From the NCBI RefSeq assembly GCF_000300515.1, contig NZ_AMSI01000003.1, positions 124,001 to 188,000 on the forward strand: a DNA stretch of 64,000 nt, written 5' to 3'. The position numbers and the translations under genes are program-made. Below are positions 62,301 to 64,000 of this stretch, one piece after another; the stretch's first letter is position 1, and each line of letters begins with the position of its first letter. The DNA comes from Nitratireductor indicus C115 (GTDB taxonomy: Bacteria; Pseudomonadota; Alphaproteobacteria; Rhizobiales; Rhizobiaceae). The notes beneath the pieces were generated by a model, which was not told where the DNA came from, ran no database searches, and was given only the letters and a program-made list of their open reading frames with translations.

Positions 62301-63105
62301 CAACGGCGACGGGCGGTGCGTGTGCCCCGAGGGCACAAGCTTCCGCAACGGCCAGTGCGTCGGCACCTCCACCGTGCCGTTGCCCACGCCGCGTCCGCCG
62401 GTCGATCCGCGCCCCGAGCGTCCTGACCGCCCGCAACCGGAGGCTCAGTGCCGCCTGCTGCCAGGTCAGATCCGGACACGGGATGGACAGTGTGTCTGCC
62501 CGCGTGGAACGCGCCTCGTGGCGGGTGCCTGTCGCAAACCGGAAGTGCAGCGTGAATGCCCACAGGGCACCACGGGCCGCTATCCGGATTGCCGACCGAT
62601 CGTGCGCCCGGTTTGCCCGCCCGGAACCACCGGCAGGCCGCCGAACTGCCGGCCGGTCGTGCAGCAATGCCGCCTGCTTCCGGGCCAGATCCGCACAAGG
62701 GATGGACAATGTGTCTGCCCGCGCGGAACGCGTCTGGTGGCCGGAGCCTGCCGCAAGCCGGAAGTGCAGCGTGAATGCCCACGCGGCACCACGGGCAGGT
62801 ATCCAAACTGCCGCCCGATCGTGCAGCAGTGCCGCCTGCTTCCGGGCCAGATTCGCACCAAGGACGGGCGTTGCGTCTGCCCGCGTGGAACGCGTCTGGT
62901 GGCCGGTGCCTGCCGCAAGCCGGAAGTGCAGCGCGAATGCCCGCGCGGTACGGTTGGCAAGTTCCCCAACTGCCGCCCGATCGTTCGCCCGACCTGCCCG
63001 CCCGGAACGGTTGGCCGGCCACCGAACTGCCGCAAGGTGAACGTGGCGCCCCAACGGGTGACCCCGCAACTCCTGCGGCCACGCGACACGAACCGGATTC
63101 AGTAA
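59389..63105 (+). CDS. Giant secreted DUF11-repeat protein with cysteine-rich tail
   Basis: A 1238-residue exported protein. Signal segment about 34-57 (L-L-A-A-G-M-A-L-S-T-A-L). An N-terminal domain (about 60-265), a run of eight prolines (about 267-274), the C-rich domain shared with the preceding gene (about 280-385), then four DUF11-like Ig-fold repeats (about 395-960; typical starts I-K-V-E-K-R-A-D, I-G-V-R-K-R-A-D, L-R-I-H-K-T-C, I-T-V-E-K-T-G-D). The tail (1020-1217) holds tandem cysteine-rich units. GAGGGAGG before ATG 59389 supports this start; ATG 59449 (GGAG upstream) gives a shorter, more ordinary signal. DUF11 repeats occur in large surface proteins; adhesion or a surface layer is the likely role. 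The terminator at 63126-63160 ends the unit. Confidence 0.8.
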   Translation: MTMFTRLSPRKSISDVTETIMKPLAGTWRAPRWLLAAGMALSTALIPLAVAGPAAAQTPELREIAPEGPDGPRLDIEPLEPAPSSDKLVPFFYKRGIQLDCDTVQYRLRFGVRGDAEIISGPAAALVLDAVTFDLKDQIPANLKITDVQISGDLTGPGGGPLPAHILSTSATPDDTMALNGFRLSPNDLDGDGSPTQRYGHVIITAKIDQSAFPAVTNVSNQAEITIRRTDGAVLGVIPSHNPELPDDGDWKTGDATRIVIDVTECTPPPPPPPPGDRPEEACFKVETGEVDCVEGGGAYIYRMDVGPEMAGRVVAVMSTTPGVTIDPPNQLVPAGGGELEWEITGAAPGDTVHLVVTGIETYAGPAEGVGLCCSQTVDIEIPEDLECPPEDDGEPDIKVEKRADESLCEIDGPCDFTIRVSNAGDAPYTGKIVLDEVTGPGSATVISGPNAPWSCAPMTSPMSCEHPETTLNPGEFVELKLGFQPGAEWSWGAIRNCAAFDYTASGHDAPFGILTNDRACAVIAICLPGGSDCTPPEDKTPDIGVRKRADPAQCTPDGFCTYVITVYNAGLDTIDGPVSFVDTFPAGDVASATFSPMPPWNCSALSGNSFQCDHPGLTLIPGGATDILVQVVASDYPTDVVENCAKVTPLPGETNLENNEACAKATIPGIQDGEPALRIHKTCENAVSNGAVACRITITNGGSSAPMGPVRVNDAAEIIGSGSPVDIASVTPDGPEWTCDPAPTASLGCQIPGAVMTPGTSRHFDVTVNVSTGERFENCARGSFGPAPGDDIVYPFGESCAEGGTRITVEKTGDAQCLLGEPCAFEVTIRNEGPSDISGPVRIGDALTVEGFGNVPAEIVSVEPPFGCTPEPAALPFVCEADLTLAAGESRTHVVTVELPAEGGLANEVGNGAEGRNCAAVVPPQADVRAMSMVPGAAANGDERPFDCHEFRVLAEDEGPDVQCSPGLVFNGDGRCVCPEGTSFRNGQCVGTSTVPLPTPRPPVDPRPERPDRPQPEAQCRLLPGQIRTRDGQCVCPRGTRLVAGACRKPEVQRECPQGTTGRYPDCRPIVRPVCPPGTTGRPPNCRPVVQQCRLLPGQIRTRDGQCVCPRGTRLVAGACRKPEVQRECPRGTTGRYPNCRPIVQQCRLLPGQIRTKDGRCVCPRGTRLVAGACRKPEVQRECPRGTVGKFPNCRPIVRPTCPPGTVGRPPNCRKVNVAPQRVTPQLLRPRDTNRIQ
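62446..63040 (+). repeat. Tandem cysteine-rich coding repeats
   Basis: Three copies of a unit of about 54 codons begin at 62446, 62665 and 62827. Each starts Q-C-R-L-L-P-G-Q-I-R-T and contains C-V-C-P-R-G-T-R-L-V-A-G-A-C-R-K. Copies 1 and 3 carry an extra unit of about 19 codons (R-P-x-C-P-P-G-T-x-G-R-P-P-N-C-R), absent after copy 2. High nucleotide identity suggests recent duplication. Confidence 0.9.
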
Positions 63106-63125
63106 CGAACCGGTTCTCACAACAA

Positions 63126-63160
63126 GGCCCCGCCAGTCCGCTGGCGGGGCCATTCTTCTC
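63126..63160 (+). terminator. Rho-independent terminator after the giant secreted protein gene
   Basis: GGCCCCGCCA (63126-63135) pairs with TGGCGGGGCC (63142-63151), loop GTCCGC, followed by ATTCTTCTC. It lies 20 bases after the stop codon. Confidence 0.85.
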
Positions 63161-63224
63161 AATGATGAATTTCAGACAGGTTCGTTCGAACGATACCTCG
63201 CCCGTTTGAAAACGGAATTGAGCC

Positions 63225-63968
63225 TTACCACGGCTGCCTTGCAGGCCCGATCGTGAATTCATTGACCGTTGTGTCTTCAGGCATATCAAGCGCAAAGGCC
63301 ACGACATCCGCTATACGATCAGGTGAAATCCCGAAATTGGCATAGAGCCCCTTCATTGCATCTGCAGTCTGTTGATCGCTGATGGTTCCAAGAAGCTCGG
63401 TGTTGATGGCGGCCGGATAGATCGTTGCCGTCCGGATATTCGTACCCTCCATCGCCGACTCCATGCGCAGAACTTCCATGAAATCGCGCACGAACCATTT
63501 CGTCCCACCGTAAACCGCGCCGCCAGGATAAGCCTTGAGACCAGCAACTGAAGAGGTGGCGAGAATATGACCCGATTTCTGCTTCAGAAATGTCGGCATC
63601 ACCGCCGCCACTCCGTTAAGAACGCCCTTGATGTTCACATCGACCATTCTGTCCCATTCATCCGTCTTGAGCGCGGAGACCGGACTGCTCGGCATCAGGC
63701 CGGCATTGAGGAAAATCGCATCGACACGCCCGAAAGCGTCCATTGCCAAGCGAACGATATCTTCGTTGCTGGACCGGCTGGTCACGTCCAGGGCGCGATG
63801 GATTGCATGACCGCCACCATTGACGATTTCATCTGCGATGGACTTCAGCCTGTCTTCACGTCGCGCGCCGAGAACAACCTTCGCCCCCTCCCCGGCAAGC
63901 CGCTTGGCAGCAGCTTCTCCTATGCCAGAAGAAGCTCCGGTAATGATAACAACTTTGTCTTTGATCAT
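63225..63968 (-). CDS. Short-chain dehydrogenase/reductase (SDR)
   Basis: A 247-residue classical SDR. Cofactor motif T-G-A-S-S-G-I-G at 10-17, structural N-A-G at 88-90, and catalytic Ser139/140, Tyr153 and Lys157 (Y-G-G-T-K). The residues R-R-E-D-R after the second strand (36-40) suggest NADP(H). It resembles YdfG/serine dehydrogenase-type SDRs in length and motif spacing, but the substrate is not predictable. The start is ATG 63968 near the window edge, and the gene is complete. It is convergent with the secreted-protein unit. Confidence 0.9.
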   Translation of the reverse strand: MIKDKVVIITGASSGIGEAAAKRLAGEGAKVVLGARREDRLKSIADEIVNGGGHAIHRALDVTSRSSNEDIVRLAMDAFGRVDAIFLNAGLMPSSPVSALKTDEWDRMVDVNIKGVLNGVAAVMPTFLKQKSGHILATSSVAGLKAYPGGAVYGGTKWFVRDFMEVLRMESAMEGTNIRTATIYPAAINTELLGTISDQQTADAMKGLYANFGISPDRIADVVAFALDMPEDTTVNEFTIGPARQPW

Positions 63969-64000
63969 GGAATTTGAGCCTTACTGGTTTTCAGTTCGTT

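Noticed and set aside
62446-63040. Possible CRISPR-like array
   Set aside because: The repeats are in-frame coding units of over 160 bases with no short unique spacers, inside a long ORF.

Overview
The window (64 kb, GC-rich, compactly coded, no rRNA, tRNA, insertion sequence or CRISPR array seen) looks like the chromosome of an alphaproteobacterium of the order Hyphomicrobiales (Rhizobiales), most likely a Phyllobacteriaceae-type organism. Grounds: the ArsR-methyltransferase/metF pair, DUF2293, a RutR-controlled reductive pyrimidine pathway, phenylacetate genes, a cobalamin-riboswitch operon with its own TonB, and short palindromic repeats upstream of genes. The genus is a guess.

Layout. 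0-8.8 kb: a truncated serine hydrolase, two peptidoglycan-cleaving enzymes (GH25 and an MltB-type transglycosylase), a CPA2 antiporter, ornithine/lysine decarboxylase with a long leader, a 28-residue membrane microprotein, and arsR-methyltransferase/metF behind a perfect palindrome. 8.8-18 kb: KAS III-like synthase, ettA, an alpha/beta hydrolase, a CoA-transferase translationally coupled to a ThDP enzyme, a SHOCT protein, and an Nramp transporter gene broken by a one-base frameshift. 18-22.3 kb: paaABCDE (ring epoxidation of phenylacetyl-CoA) with a divergent thioesterase. 22.4-24.4 kb: a hypothetical gene, creA and a TPR protein.

24.4-34.5 kb: rutR and, divergently, a ten-gene cluster for reductive pyrimidine breakdown: beta-alanine aminotransferase, cupin, beta-ureidopropionase, an unknown membrane protein, dihydropyrimidinase, and an ABC uptake system. 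The first enzyme, dihydropyrimidine dehydrogenase (preT-preA), lies at 44.1-46.8 kb; RutR-like operators in front of both loci suggest one regulon. Together they would convert uracil/thymine to dihydropyrimidine, ureido acid, beta-amino acid and then semialdehyde.

34.6-41.4 kb: a second phenylacetate block: cytochrome P450-paaZ on one strand; paaI, paaK, a TetR regulator and paaX on the other, sharing a promoter with a perfect TetR-type palindrome. With paaABCDE this covers CoA activation, epoxidation, ring opening and thioester salvage; paaG, paaF, paaH and paaJ are not here. 41.5-44 kb: a DMT exporter and an Rrf2-AhpD-DoxX operon. 47-54 kb: a secreted SH3/beta-gamma-crystallin protein, then a cobalamin riboswitch and btuB-btuF-btuC-btuD-tonB in an overlapping operon.

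54.2-63.1 kb is the least ordinary part: an ECF sigma factor, a membrane anti-sigma factor and a secreted subtilase on one strand, and on the other a structured leader followed by two large secreted proteins that share a C-rich domain. The second carries DUF11-like repeats and a tandem cysteine-rich tail. I propose these five genes as a candidate cell-surface signalling/surface-layer module. The window ends with a short-chain dehydrogenase.
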